Part shown: positions 12,000 to 19,561 of the stretch, in pieces
Numbering within the stretch: position 1 is the first letter of the stretch
How the letters are laid out: each line of letters opens with the position of its first letter
Assembly: GCA_036897625.1 (NCBI GenBank)
Contig: JAYMTA010001253.1
Coordinates: 1-20,947 of the forward strand
Reading direction: 5' to 3'
Length of the DNA: 20,947 bases
Source of the DNA: Pelargonium cotyledonis
Taxonomy: Eukaryota; Streptophyta; Magnoliopsida; Geraniales; Geraniaceae
Position numbers and translations under genes: made by a program
Notes under the pieces: generated by a model
Told to the model about the DNA's origin: nothing
The model's database searches: none
Seen by the model: only the letters and a program-made list of their open reading frames with translations

Positions 12000-12684
12000 C
12001 ATTTCCAGGTTTGTTGCTTTGGAATTAAATTTGCATTTTTTATTGTGCAAATATAGATTGTGATGCTTGCAAGTGAACTATATTAGGTCATAGGACTAGA
12101 ATCGCTAACCCTGTTAGGCAATCATAGAGTGATTCAGCTCATTTTTAGGGAACAACATGCAGTTCCATATGCTCAGTGCCTGCATTAGGGTTGGGGATAG
12201 GGGAAGGCTACCCATAAGCATGCACTGAAAAAAAGGGACCAAAAGTTCTCTGATTTGTCCTCAATCATAAGTCAAATGTTGTCATATAACTCTAGCTCTT
12301 GTCTGATATGAGCTATGTAGGATCCTTCAAGCACTTGGTCCATTTCTTGCATGTGTCTTGAACTAGTTTCTCTAAATGGACAGTCTAGGAACATAGAATT
12401 GTTGACTCATGAGTGTGAACACTATTCTTGATTCAGCCAACTGGTCCATGATGCGCAAAAGTATGGGGCTCTCTCTAATATGTGGACGAGGGGGGCGGTG
12501 GGATCAGACCCAACCCAAATGCAAGGGAGCCCACTACTTATTCTAACTCATTGAACTCGAGAGAAAAGGAATGACTAACAGTGTGGGAAAAGTAGCATAA
12601 ACTTAGTTGAATAACTATCAGGTCACTAGTTTCAATCTTTATACTTGCGGTAACAATTGTGAATGGCCTAAATGACTATATGAA
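12000..12684. other. Intergenic, nothing recognisable
   Basis: This is the upstream flank of the PQQ pseudogene as far as the start of the duplicated block. I see no ORF, hairpin array or transposon signature. Confidence 0.5.
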
Positions 12685-12764
12685 AGACATGTAATGCAAA
12701 ATTACCTAAGGCTTGAACAATGTAGCGACCAGAACAGCTCATATTGCCGATGATTTGTATATGT

Positions 12765-12862
12765 CAGATGCCACCCAGAGTTCCCCCAAACACTTCAGTA
12801 GGACATACTAACTATTACGGGAGCCCCAATGAAGCATTTAGGGGAGCTCCAAGGGACAGCTA
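12765..12862 (-). ncRNA. MIR395: MIR395 precursor A (block 1), minus strand
   Basis: Mature miR395 lies on the 3' arm at 12778-12798 (minus strand). It is a C followed by TGAAGTGTTTGGGGGAACTC, the canonical 21-mer. The 5' arm (GAGCTCCCCTAAATGCTTCA) pairs with it across a short loop of about 25-30 nt, with a few G-U pairs. miR395 guides cleavage of ATP sulfurylase and SULTR2;1 transcripts and is induced by sulfur starvation. It points away from the plus-strand trio and has its own TATA box upstream. The star arm differs from that of the other three hairpins of the block. Confidence 0.93.
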
Positions 12863-12932
12863 ACCTTAAACCCTTTTTCTTGCTATACTGCTTTAGTTAT
12901 TTGTTGGCACAAGAATGTACCTAGAAAACCCA

Positions 12933-12941
12933 TTATTTATA
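12933..12941 (-). promoter_or_regulatory. TATA box for MIR395 A (block 1)
   Basis: The minus strand reads TATAAATAA, about 70 bp upstream of the hairpin. It predicts a transcription start near 12905. The same box in the same context is kept in block 2 (17725-17733). Confidence 0.65.
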
Positions 12942-12978
12942 GTGATATTAAGATTCTTCACACACGAAAGAAGAATAA

Positions 12979-12986
12979 AGATACAT
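12979..12986 (-). promoter_or_regulatory. EIN3/EIL-type binding site upstream of MIR395 A
   Basis: The minus strand reads ATGTATCT, which fits the EIN3/EIL (TEBS-type) consensus A[CT]G[AT]A[CT]CT. SLIM1/EIL3, the sulfur-starvation regulator of MIR395, belongs to this family. It lies 37 bp upstream of the TATA box and is identical in block 2. Binding is inferred. Confidence 0.45.
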
Positions 12987-13429
12987 ATTCTGATATTCAT
13001 GTAGAAAACCATGCAAGTTTCAAGAACTGAACCTGGTCATGGTGTTGGGCTACATGAAGAGTAAATCACACAAGAGGCCATAAGCTCTCCTCCTCTCTAT
13101 CATCTTAAGTCATTATCGAGATCTTCAATCCTTTTCTGAGTTGCAAAAGGTTCCGAATTTGACTGAGACATTCATGTCTAAGATCCATCAATTAGTTAAG
13201 GTAGCAAATATGCATTTGGATGCACCCAGTTCAATATTGTGTATAAAGTGCATAAAAAAGAAAAAGCAATATCATTCCTAGACCAAATTCTTGATAGAAG
13301 CTTTTGTGTCACTGAGGAAAAGCTGATGAGAATAAGGATTGGAGTAGATGAGATACAGAGTGATAAAATGGTACATGGCCACAGACTACCCTATGATTCT
13401 CTCAACCTCTCCAATCTAGCCCATGGATG

Positions 13430-13441
13430 TGTCTAGGTTCA
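13430..13441. promoter_or_regulatory. UPE-box-like half site upstream of the plus-strand MIR395 trio
   Basis: The minus strand reads TGAACCTAGACA. This matches the second half of the UPE-box reported for sulfur-deficiency promoters bound by EIL factors (from memory, ...TTGAA[TC]CTA[GA]AC[AG]). The first half is not present. It lies about 105 bp before hairpin B. In block 2 the same place (18195-18206) has two changes. Confidence 0.35.
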
Positions 13442-13545
13442 CTTCCTTTGTGCCTTTAGATCTTTCCTGCTATTCAAACAAAATCCAAATATCAACATGA
13501 AACTTCCCATCCAACCAAAACAACTGAACAACAACATATATCATC

Positions 13546-13642
13546 ATCAAGTGTCCCCAAGAGTTCCCTTGACCACTTCATTGAGGGTTAGTCTCCAATC
13601 TCCTCACTGAAGTGTTTGGGGGAACTCCCGGCGTCATTTGAT
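13546..13642 (+). ncRNA. MIR395: MIR395 precursor B (block 1)
   Basis: Mature miR395 is on the 3' arm at 13607-13627, canonical sequence. The 5' arm contains GTTCCCTTGACCACTTCATT. The outer stem pairs ATCAAGTG with CATTTGAT. It is the first of three plus-strand hairpins about 130 nt apart, which suggests one polycistronic primary transcript, as known for MIR395 clusters in other plants. Confidence 0.93.
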
Positions 13643-13672
13643 GTTACTAAGAAGTGCATCATTGTGGAACTC

Positions 13673-13771
13673 ATCAAGTGACCCCTAGAGTTCCCTTGAC
13701 CACTTCATTGGGGTTCGTTAGTCTTCAGTCCCTCACTGAAGTGTTTGGGGGAACTCCCGGTGTCATTTGAT
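13673..13771 (+). ncRNA. MIR395: MIR395 precursor C (block 1)
   Basis: Mature miR395 is on the 3' arm at 13736-13756, canonical sequence. The 5' arm GTTCCCTTGACCACTTCATT is identical to that of precursor B, and the outer stem is again ATCAAGTG with CATTTGAT. Only about 30 nt separates it from precursor B. Confidence 0.93.
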
Positions 13772-13801
13772 ACTAATTAGCAGCGCATATGGTGTGAGCT
13801 C

Positions 13802-13913
13802 ATCAATTGTCCCCTAGAGTACCCTTGACCACTTCATGATTGGGGTTTACTGAATCTTCAATCTCTCCAATGATCGTGTTTGGGGGAATTCCCGGCCGGT
13901 GTCATAATTTGAT
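13802..13913 (+). ncRNA. MIR395: Degenerate MIR395 precursor D (block 1)
   Basis: The fold is still recognisable (5' arm CCCTTGACCACTTCATGATT, 3' arm at 13871-13891). The miRNA portion, however, reads TGATCGTGTTTGGGGGAATT then C. The first five bases differ from the canonical CTGAA, and a later C is T. The star arm has a two-base insertion opposite. The seed positions needed for target pairing are changed, so this copy is probably dead or makes a different small RNA. The equivalent hairpin in block 2 is canonical. Confidence 0.75.
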
Positions 13914-14472
13914 TTAATTGTGAACTCCCGTCGTTGATATCTAGTAATCTTGGATTAGCCTTCATGTTCAAAAATTTTCTTTTAACATTAAGGAGTGAAG
14001 CTTCCATATTTTGACTTCTTGATTACTTTGCAGGCTGTACGTGGTTTTAACTAATTCCTAGAAAACAGACGTGATTTCTTGTTGTGTTCATCACATTTTG
14101 TCGAGTGTTATCTTCAGAACCATACTGTAGTCAATTACAGGCATAAGATACTGAAACTACAACATGGAAATGGCAGATACTGAAACCTATGTGTCTGACA
14201 AATGATTCTTGAGAAAGGACATTAATATTGCTATATTTTACTTGGTATAGCTAAATACAACTCTGCTCAAATTTGTGTCTCTCTATTTGATCTGTTAATT
14301 GTTGCTTAATGATGTCATGATCAACATTCATGGTGCGCGACCCGCATTGTCATGTATATAAAAACGAATCAATTACATATGAAATCATTTATAATCACAA
14401 TAATCTTCTTGTAGATAATTACAGTATTATTTACTAAACCACCAAAAGAGCCCTAATAATTAACAATGATCA
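13914..14472. other. Spacer between MIR395 trio and RING gene 1
   Basis: No gene is seen. The sequence is partly alignable with 18719-19561 of block 2 (for example TTGCAGG followed by a TTTCTTGTTG stretch). It should hold the 3' end of the pri-miRNA and the minus-strand 3' UTR of the RING gene, in convergent orientation. Confidence 0.5.
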
Positions 14473-15243
14473 TCAACAAGCACTACTAGTGGGCAACTCA
14501 AAGCGGCAGACCGGACAAAAATGGCTCTCCTTCAACCACCTCACTACACACTTGCTATGATAAACATGCGAACACGGCATCTTCGCCGCCGTCGACCCCG
14601 CCGGAATATCCTCCATGCATATCGCGCAGCTCACCATCGCCACCTCTTCAATATTCCTCCCCCTCCTCCTTCTCCATCTCTTCTTCTTCTTCATCTCTCC
14701 ATCTTCATGAACCCTCACCCTCTTCAGCATCTTCTTCCCCCCCGCCGCCTCAGACTCCGCCAAAGCTCTCTCCAACGAGGAGTCTTCGTTGCCGTCGTCG
14801 TCGTCATCATCGTCTTCTCTGAGTCGGTGGAATTCCTTCACTTTAATGACCACCTCCAAAGGAACAGACCTTCGGCCGGCGTTGCGGTCATCGGCGGCGG
14901 CGCGTTGGGCGTATTCGCACACGTGATCGGTGATCAGGGAATGTAATTCGGGAGGGATTCCGAGGACGGCCAGTGAGGAGGAAAGGATTTGAAAGGCCCC
15001 GTGGCGGTCGGAGAGGTGCCATATGTCGAAACATCTTGTTTCGACGGTGACCTCCGGCGGGTCCACCCGAAGGAGGTGGCGGTAGGTGTGCGGTGGGCGA
15101 GTGTAGCAGCGGGTGACGACGGAGGAGAGGTTGAGCTTGGCTAGAACCATGAGGTCGGGGTGTTTGGGGTCCATGAGAAGGCCGAGATGGGGTTGGGTCA
15201 CCTGCAGGAACTGGAGATCGTAGCTTGGAACTGGACAATCCAT
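14473..15243 (-). CDS. RING-H2 finger protein, putative E3 ubiquitin ligase (copy 1, intact)
   Basis: An intronless frame of 256 aa. The RING-H2 domain lies at the C-terminus with all eight zinc ligands: C206, C209, C224, H226, H229, C232, C243 and C246 (CAICMEDIPAG...CSHVYHSKC...CPVC). Upstream are a run of seven Asp at 144-150, a conserved LERALAESEAAGGKKMLKRV segment, and a basic nuclear-signal-like stretch at 185-197 (KKKKRWRRRRGR). The first 140 residues match no domain I know. No membrane segment or signal peptide is visible. From family knowledge, RING-H2 proteins recruit an E2 and ubiquitinate substrates; the substrate here is unknown. The gene sits in the duplicated block next to MIR395, with a second copy at 19562-20266. 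The ATG at 15243 is the first in frame and is about 45 bp from a TATA box. Confidence 0.88.
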   Translation of the reverse strand: MDCPVPSYDLQFLQVTQPHLGLLMDPKHPDLMVLAKLNLSSVVTRCYTRPPHTYRHLLRVDPPEVTVETRCFDIWHLSDRHGAFQILSSSLAVLGIPPELHSLITDHVCEYAQRAAADDRNAGRRSVPLEVVIKVKEFHRLREDDDDDDDGNEDSSLERALAESEAAGGKKMLKRVRVHEDGEMKKKKRWRRRRGRNIEEVAMVSCAICMEDIPAGSTAAKMPCSHVYHSKCVVRWLKESHFCPVCRFELPTSSAC

Positions 15244-15287
15244 ATTATCTCAACTCACTACTAGTACTGGCTCAGTGAGTGAAGCAG

Positions 15288-15306
15288 TTATATATGTATA
15301 TATATA
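15288..15306 (-). promoter_or_regulatory. TATA box region of RING gene 1
   Basis: The minus strand reads TATATATACATATATAA. It lies 45-60 bp upstream of the RING gene 1 ATG, which leaves a leader of about 20-30 nt. It could equally be a chance TA-rich stretch, but the distance suits a core promoter. Confidence 0.5.
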
Positions 15307-16063
15307 GGTTTGGTTTAGGAAATAGTTTCGACAAGTTTCCTGTTCTTTATTCCTTAATTTTATCTTTTGTTTGAATTTTCATGTTTCTAATTATATTTTC
15401 TAATTCTTGTACTAAACGTATTTCCTATTTCTTTTCTTGTGATACAAGTATTTTATCCTCCCAATTAGCAATTATTTATTTTAATTTCTAATAAAATAAG
15501 GTTTTTCTTCAGCTCAATGTGAAAATAAACCAAGTCAAATGTGGCTTTTATCCCAAGTTAAATTTTTCTAGGTTCAGGAAATCACACACAATATTCAAAA
15601 TCCAAACAAAAAATGCGATTGGATATTGTAAATGACACATATATGGGTTCATGCTCAACACTAGTGGTCCAGTGGAGGCTTTTTAAATTACAGACCTAAA
15701 TGATATGCATTATTTTCTTAGACTTTAGGTAACCTAAAGTATTGTAGATATTTTGTTTCTCAATGACAATATACACAAAACTTGCTGGACAAATTCAGGA
15801 TGACAAGTCTTAAACAATTGTAACAACTCCAATGAGTTTGAAACTAAAAATGGAAGTGAATTTGAATATGTTGACGAGTTCACAATTCTTACTCGAAATC
15901 AATTTATTAAATTACACAAAGTCTGATACATCTTTTACAGTAGGTTATATGATGTCTAGATTATGACCGATCACATTAAAGAACATATTGGAGTTGCGAA
16001 CACATTGCTACCACTTTGAATTTTGACCTATGGGGTATGCTAAAAATTCAAATTTTAAGCTGA

Positions 16064-16460
16064 TTAGATCAACAAACGTCAGTTAGCCATGCAATTTTGG
16101 TGACAGAAGATGCAATTGTATTAGCTTGGTGGCCCAAAAAACAACTTGTAGTTTATCACTCCACTATGGAAACAAGTGCGCATTATGTATACAACAACTT
16201 CATGTCAATGTGTATGAATAAGATGCATGAATGTTGAAGGATTTGATATATGTCAAGAGCATTCCACAAACTTGTATTATACGTTTTAACATATCAACAA
16301 TTACTATCTCTAAAAATTTTGGAGCTCATGGAATGTTTAAGCATATCTAACTGATATTTCAATTTATAATTAAAAAGCAATTGTAAACAACAGAGAAGCT
16401 ATAATAAAGTATTTTTGCTCTAACGATCAAGTTGCTATTTAATTTTTACCAAATTTGTAA
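16064..16460 (+). mobile_element. Decayed Ty1/copia retrotransposon relic (RNase H end of pol)
   Basis: Translated pieces in order match the copia RNase H region. LDQQTSVSHAILVTEDAIVL then AWWPKKQLVVYHSTMET (16064-16190) resembles the family pattern S-x-S-G...ISW-x-SKKQ-x-x-V-x-x-ST-x-E. NFGAHGMFKHI-stop-LIFQF (around 16315-16360) resembles H-x-R-x-KHIE-x-D-x-HF. NDQVAI-stop (16422-16440) resembles NDQVADIFTK. Several stop codons and frame changes break it. No LTRs are seen, so it is an old fragment. Confidence 0.7.
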
Positions 16461-16870
16461 CTGGTCAATGATCTAAATGCATCTCTATTTGGTTTGGATC
16501 AAGATGGAGCATTGGGGATGTCATTGAACATCACTGAAGAACTGGAGATAGAATTAAAGAGTGGGTAACAGATTTTCTAAAATTTCCAAGTTTTTCACTA
16601 AGAACAGAAATCTGAAAAGAAAAAGAAAAATATAAAAATTGTTTTCTACAATTAAACGGATCCTTAGTTTCTCAAATAAGATTTGATGATTAAATTGAAT
16701 TTGTCGTAGATTGTTTAACAAAAACGAACTACATGCTCTGCTGTTGACATAATTTGCATCAAATATTAAAATGAGAAAAAAAGACGGAAGACATCCGACT
16801 TAAAGAATTAAGATTCCTCCTACACAATGAGAAAGCTACACTTTCATCAAAATAACCACCTCAATTGCTA

Positions 16871-16891
16871 CATATATATATACACACACAC
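16871..16891. repeat. TA/CA compound microsatellite
   Basis: A short run of AT dinucleotides passes into AC dinucleotides in the intergenic spacer. Confidence 0.8.
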
Positions 16892-17550
16892 TAAACTGTA
16901 TATACTAACGAATTTGGATGACATGAATCAATTCAATAAAATCTTAATTAAATTCATGGATTCAATTGAAAAATAATAATAAAGAAGTGTAATAAGATAT
17001 TGGGATCTAAATAATCTCGAATAATACTTTTACTAATAGTAACAGAAATACAGAATCTATTCTTTCAATAAAAAATAGTAATATAATCTATCATATACTA
17101 CTATATCATATAAGTAAAACATAAGTACTTGTATTTTTACAAGTATAGTTTCTTAAACACTATCCTTTTTATTTTATTTTTTAAATTACAAATCAAGCTC
17201 AACACGAAGTCCAAGCTCATGATCTTGCCATCTTTAGTAATTTGTATAGAACCTCTTCTTCAATGGTGTGTTCTTCATATATATGAAATTAGCCATAGCT
17301 CCGCAGCTTTCTTCGGGGCTCTGAAGAGAAAAAGAATGAATTTGCACAGTTAATCTTGTGATTGATATATCCTACATTTATGTCATATATATGATTATAG
17401 CTATGCAATATTTAATGTGTATTAATCAAAGACCTTATAATGAGTTTGAGTAATCTCAAGGCATGTATAATGTAAAATTACCTCGAGACTTGATCAATTC
17501 AGAAACCAAAACAACTCTCATCGCTGGTAATAACTTAATTATGTACGTCA

Positions 17551-17644
17551 AATGTCACCCAGAGTTCCCCCAAACACTTCAGTAGGATGTACTAATTATT
17601 AAGAGAGCCCCAATGAAGCATTTAGGGGAGCTCTTGGGGACACC
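17551..17644 (-). ncRNA. MIR395: MIR395 precursor A' (block 2), minus strand
   Basis: Mature miR395 is on the 3' arm at 17562-17582 (minus strand), canonical sequence. The 5' arm GAGCTCCCCTAAATGCTTCA is identical to that of precursor A. The outer stem GTGTCCCC pairs with GGGTGACAT. This copy and precursor A are direct descendants of one ancestral minus-strand hairpin. Confidence 0.93.
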
Positions 17645-17724
17645 TAACCTTAAAAACCCTTTTTCTTGCTCTACTGCTTTGGTTATTTGTTGGCACAAGA
17701 ATATAAATGTACCTAGAAAACCCA

Positions 17725-17733
17725 TTATTTATA
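17725..17733 (-). promoter_or_regulatory. TATA box for MIR395 A' (block 2)
   Basis: The minus strand reads TATAAATAA, in the same position and context as in block 1. Its retention after the blocks diverged supports a working promoter. Confidence 0.65.
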
Positions 17734-17768
17734 GTCATATTAAGATTCTCTACACCTAAAAGAAGAAT

Positions 17769-17776
17769 AGATACAT
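17769..17776 (-). promoter_or_regulatory. EIN3/EIL-type binding site upstream of MIR395 A'
   Basis: The minus strand reads ATGTATCT, identical to the site in block 1 and at nearly the same distance from the TATA box (35 bp). It is a candidate SLIM1/EIL3 site; binding is inferred. Confidence 0.45.
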
Positions 17777-18298
17777 ATTCTGATATTCATGCAGAAAACC
17801 ATGCAAGTTTTAGGAACTGAACCTGGCCATAGTGTTGGTCTACATGAAGAGTAAATCACACAAGTGGCCATAAGTTCTCCTACTCTCTAAATCTTAGCCA
17901 TCATCAAGATCTTCAATCCTTTTCTGAGTCGCAAAAGCTTCCGAATTCGACAGAGACATTCATGTCTAAGATTCTATCAATGTACCCAATTCGATATTGT
18001 GTATGATGGGCATAAAAAAGAAAAAGGCATGAGTATCATTCCCTTACCAAATTCTTGACAGAAGCTTTTGTGTCAATGAGAAAAAGCTGATGAGGACCAT
18101 GGTTTTGCAAAGATGAGATACTGAATGATAAAATTGTATATGGTCACAAACTACCCTATGATTCTCTCAACCTCTCCAATCTAGCCCATAGATATGTCCA
18201 AGTTCACTTTCCTATTATGTCTTTGTGCCTTCGGATAGATCTTCCTTGCTATTCAAACAAAATCCAAACATCAACATGCATGGAATGGAAACTTAAAG

Positions 18299-18308
18299 TA
18301 TAAATATA
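18299..18308 (+). promoter_or_regulatory. TATA-like box before the plus-strand MIR395 trio (block 2 only)
   Basis: TATAAATATA lies about 43 bp before precursor B'. It sits in a stretch of about 45 bp that is absent from block 1. If used, transcription would start close to the hairpin base, which is tight but possible. Confidence 0.4.
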
Positions 18309-18350
18309 AGGTTTTTATCAATTACTTTCCCAACCAACCAAAACAACAAC

Positions 18351-18450
18351 ATCAAGTGTCCCCTAGAGCTCCCTTGACCACTTCATTGGGGGTTTATTAG
18401 TCTACAATCTCTCACTGAAGTGTTTGGGGGAACTCCCGGTGTCATTTGAT
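18351..18450 (+). ncRNA. MIR395: MIR395 precursor B' (block 2)
   Basis: Mature miR395 is on the 3' arm at 18415-18435, canonical sequence. The 5' arm is GCTCCCTTGACCACTTCATT, and the outer stem pairs ATCAAGTG with CATTTGAT. It is the first of the plus-strand trio in this block. Confidence 0.93.
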
Positions 18451-18475
18451 ATTAGACAACGCATAATGATGTGAG

Positions 18476-18581
18476 ATCGTCGAGTGTCTCCTAGAGTTCC
18501 CTTGACCACTTCATTGGAGTTTATAGCTAGCCTCCGATCTCTCCACTGAAGTGTTTGGGGGAACTCCGGGTGTCATTTGAT
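18476..18581 (+). ncRNA. MIR395: MIR395 precursor C' (block 2)
   Basis: Mature miR395 is on the 3' arm at 18546-18566, canonical sequence. The 5' arm is GTTCCCTTGACCACTTCATT. The outer stem starts ATCGTCGAGTG, slightly diverged from its sisters, so basal pairing is a little weaker. Confidence 0.92.
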
Positions 18582-18614
18582 ACTTATTAGCAGTGCATAA
18601 TGGTGTGAATTCTC

Positions 18615-18718
18615 ATCAAGTTTCCCCTAGAGTTCCCTTGACCACTTCATTGGGGTTTATTACCGAATCTTCAATCTCTCCACTGAAGTGTTTGGGGGAA
18701 CTCTTGGTGTACCTTGAT
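18615..18718 (+). ncRNA. MIR395: MIR395 precursor D' (block 2)
   Basis: Mature miR395 is on the 3' arm at 18683-18703, canonical sequence, with 5' arm GTTCCCTTGACCACTTCATT. The outer stem pairs ATCAAG with CTTGAT. It is the intact counterpart of the degenerate precursor D of block 1. Confidence 0.93.
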
Positions 18719-19561
18719 ATACTGAAGGTGCAAGATTGTTAACTCTCGCTTTTCACAGATTAGCCCTACATCTTCGAAAATTTCAAAATTCTCAGTTTGA
18801 AATATTGATTAATGTGCAGGTTTTTGTTTCAACTTCCTGAAATCCAGTTTCTTGTTGTTCAACACATTTGTCTAGTGCTCCAAAATCCTATGGGCATAAA
18901 TCAAGATTGGAGAGGATCAGAGTAAAACAATTGTCATTATCTTTAGAGCTCAGCGTCACATGTAAATGAAAACCAAATTATGCATAAAATGATTCATGAG
19001 AAAGTACATTATTCCTACTAATAAATATAGCCTTTGTACTTGCTAGCTAGCTGCAACTCTTTCATATGTGTTAATTGTTGCTAATCATGTCATCACCATT
19101 GATGGTCTTTCACTAACTGGTTGATTAATTGAGACCGAATATTTTAGACTACGTAAGAGATATATGGAAAAGAAAATATATTCTCTGCATGAAGCATATA
19201 TAGAGCTAGGTGGTCCATATAATATACATATAGCTAGCCCACAATTGAGTCTATATTCACTTTGTATAGCTAGCTTTATGTATCACATTTTATAGGCAAG
19301 TCTACGTACTAACCGATACTAGGCGCAAACACTTTATGCCAGTTGCTCCGATGATAATATATTCTTCCGATGGGAATCGGTTTTAACATCAAATAATCTC
19401 CACAGCCATTTTGGTAGGAGACTTATTAAAGTTAATAAATCTTCTTATAAGTGTTTGATTTAAGGCAACTCCAAGTGTCACTTTGTTATACATATATAGA
19501 AATTTCTCTCTTTCATATAAGCTTATTTAATTTTACATTGTAATTAACCAGCAAAAGAACC
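18719..19561. other. Spacer between MIR395 trio and RING gene 2
   Basis: No gene is seen. The first part aligns with the block 1 spacer. About 280 nt in the second part (roughly 19120-19500) has no counterpart there. I could not recognise it as a known element. It contains several scattered AGCTAG motifs. Confidence 0.5.

Larger units (their letters stand above)
12685..15243. repeat. Block 1 of a tandem segmental duplication (MIR395 cluster + RING gene)
   Basis: Order within the block: minus-strand MIR395 hairpin, central region of about 0.7 kb, three plus-strand MIR395 hairpins, minus-strand RING-H2 gene. The same order, spacing and much of the sequence recur at about 17458-20320. Matching landmarks include the AAAATTACCT near the left edge, TTGTTGGCACAAGAAT, the TATA box, CTATGATTCTCTCAACCTCT and the RING open frame. 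The left edge is placed by eye to within about 30 bp. Confidence 0.85.
15307..17457. other. AT-rich spacer between the two duplicated blocks
   Basis: About 2.2 kb separates RING gene 1 from block 2. It has no intact gene. The middle holds a decayed copia relic (listed separately), and the rest is AT-rich with short chance ORFs such as 17129-17353. I see no LTR pair. Confidence 0.55.

Noticed and set aside
13239-13436. 65-codon plus-strand ORF between the MIR395 hairpins
   Set aside because: The corresponding stretch of block 2 (about 18010-18200) does not keep the frame, so it is probably chance within the control region.
13546-13913. Regularly spaced repeats of about 130 nt resembling a CRISPR-like array
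   Set aside because: Each unit is a stem-loop with miR395 on its 3' arm. The regularity comes from tandem MIR395 duplication in a plant genome.
14521-14946. Plus-strand ORF of 141 codons over RING gene 1
   Set aside because: It is the antisense shadow of the RING gene; its Pro/His/Arg-rich composition mirrors the opposite strand. The same holds for the plus-strand ORFs at 19582-20064 and 19613-19822.
14888-15238. Second minus-strand ORF of 116 codons inside RING gene 1
   Set aside because: It is an out-of-frame shadow of the RING gene's GC-rich 5' half. Copy 2 supports the other frame.
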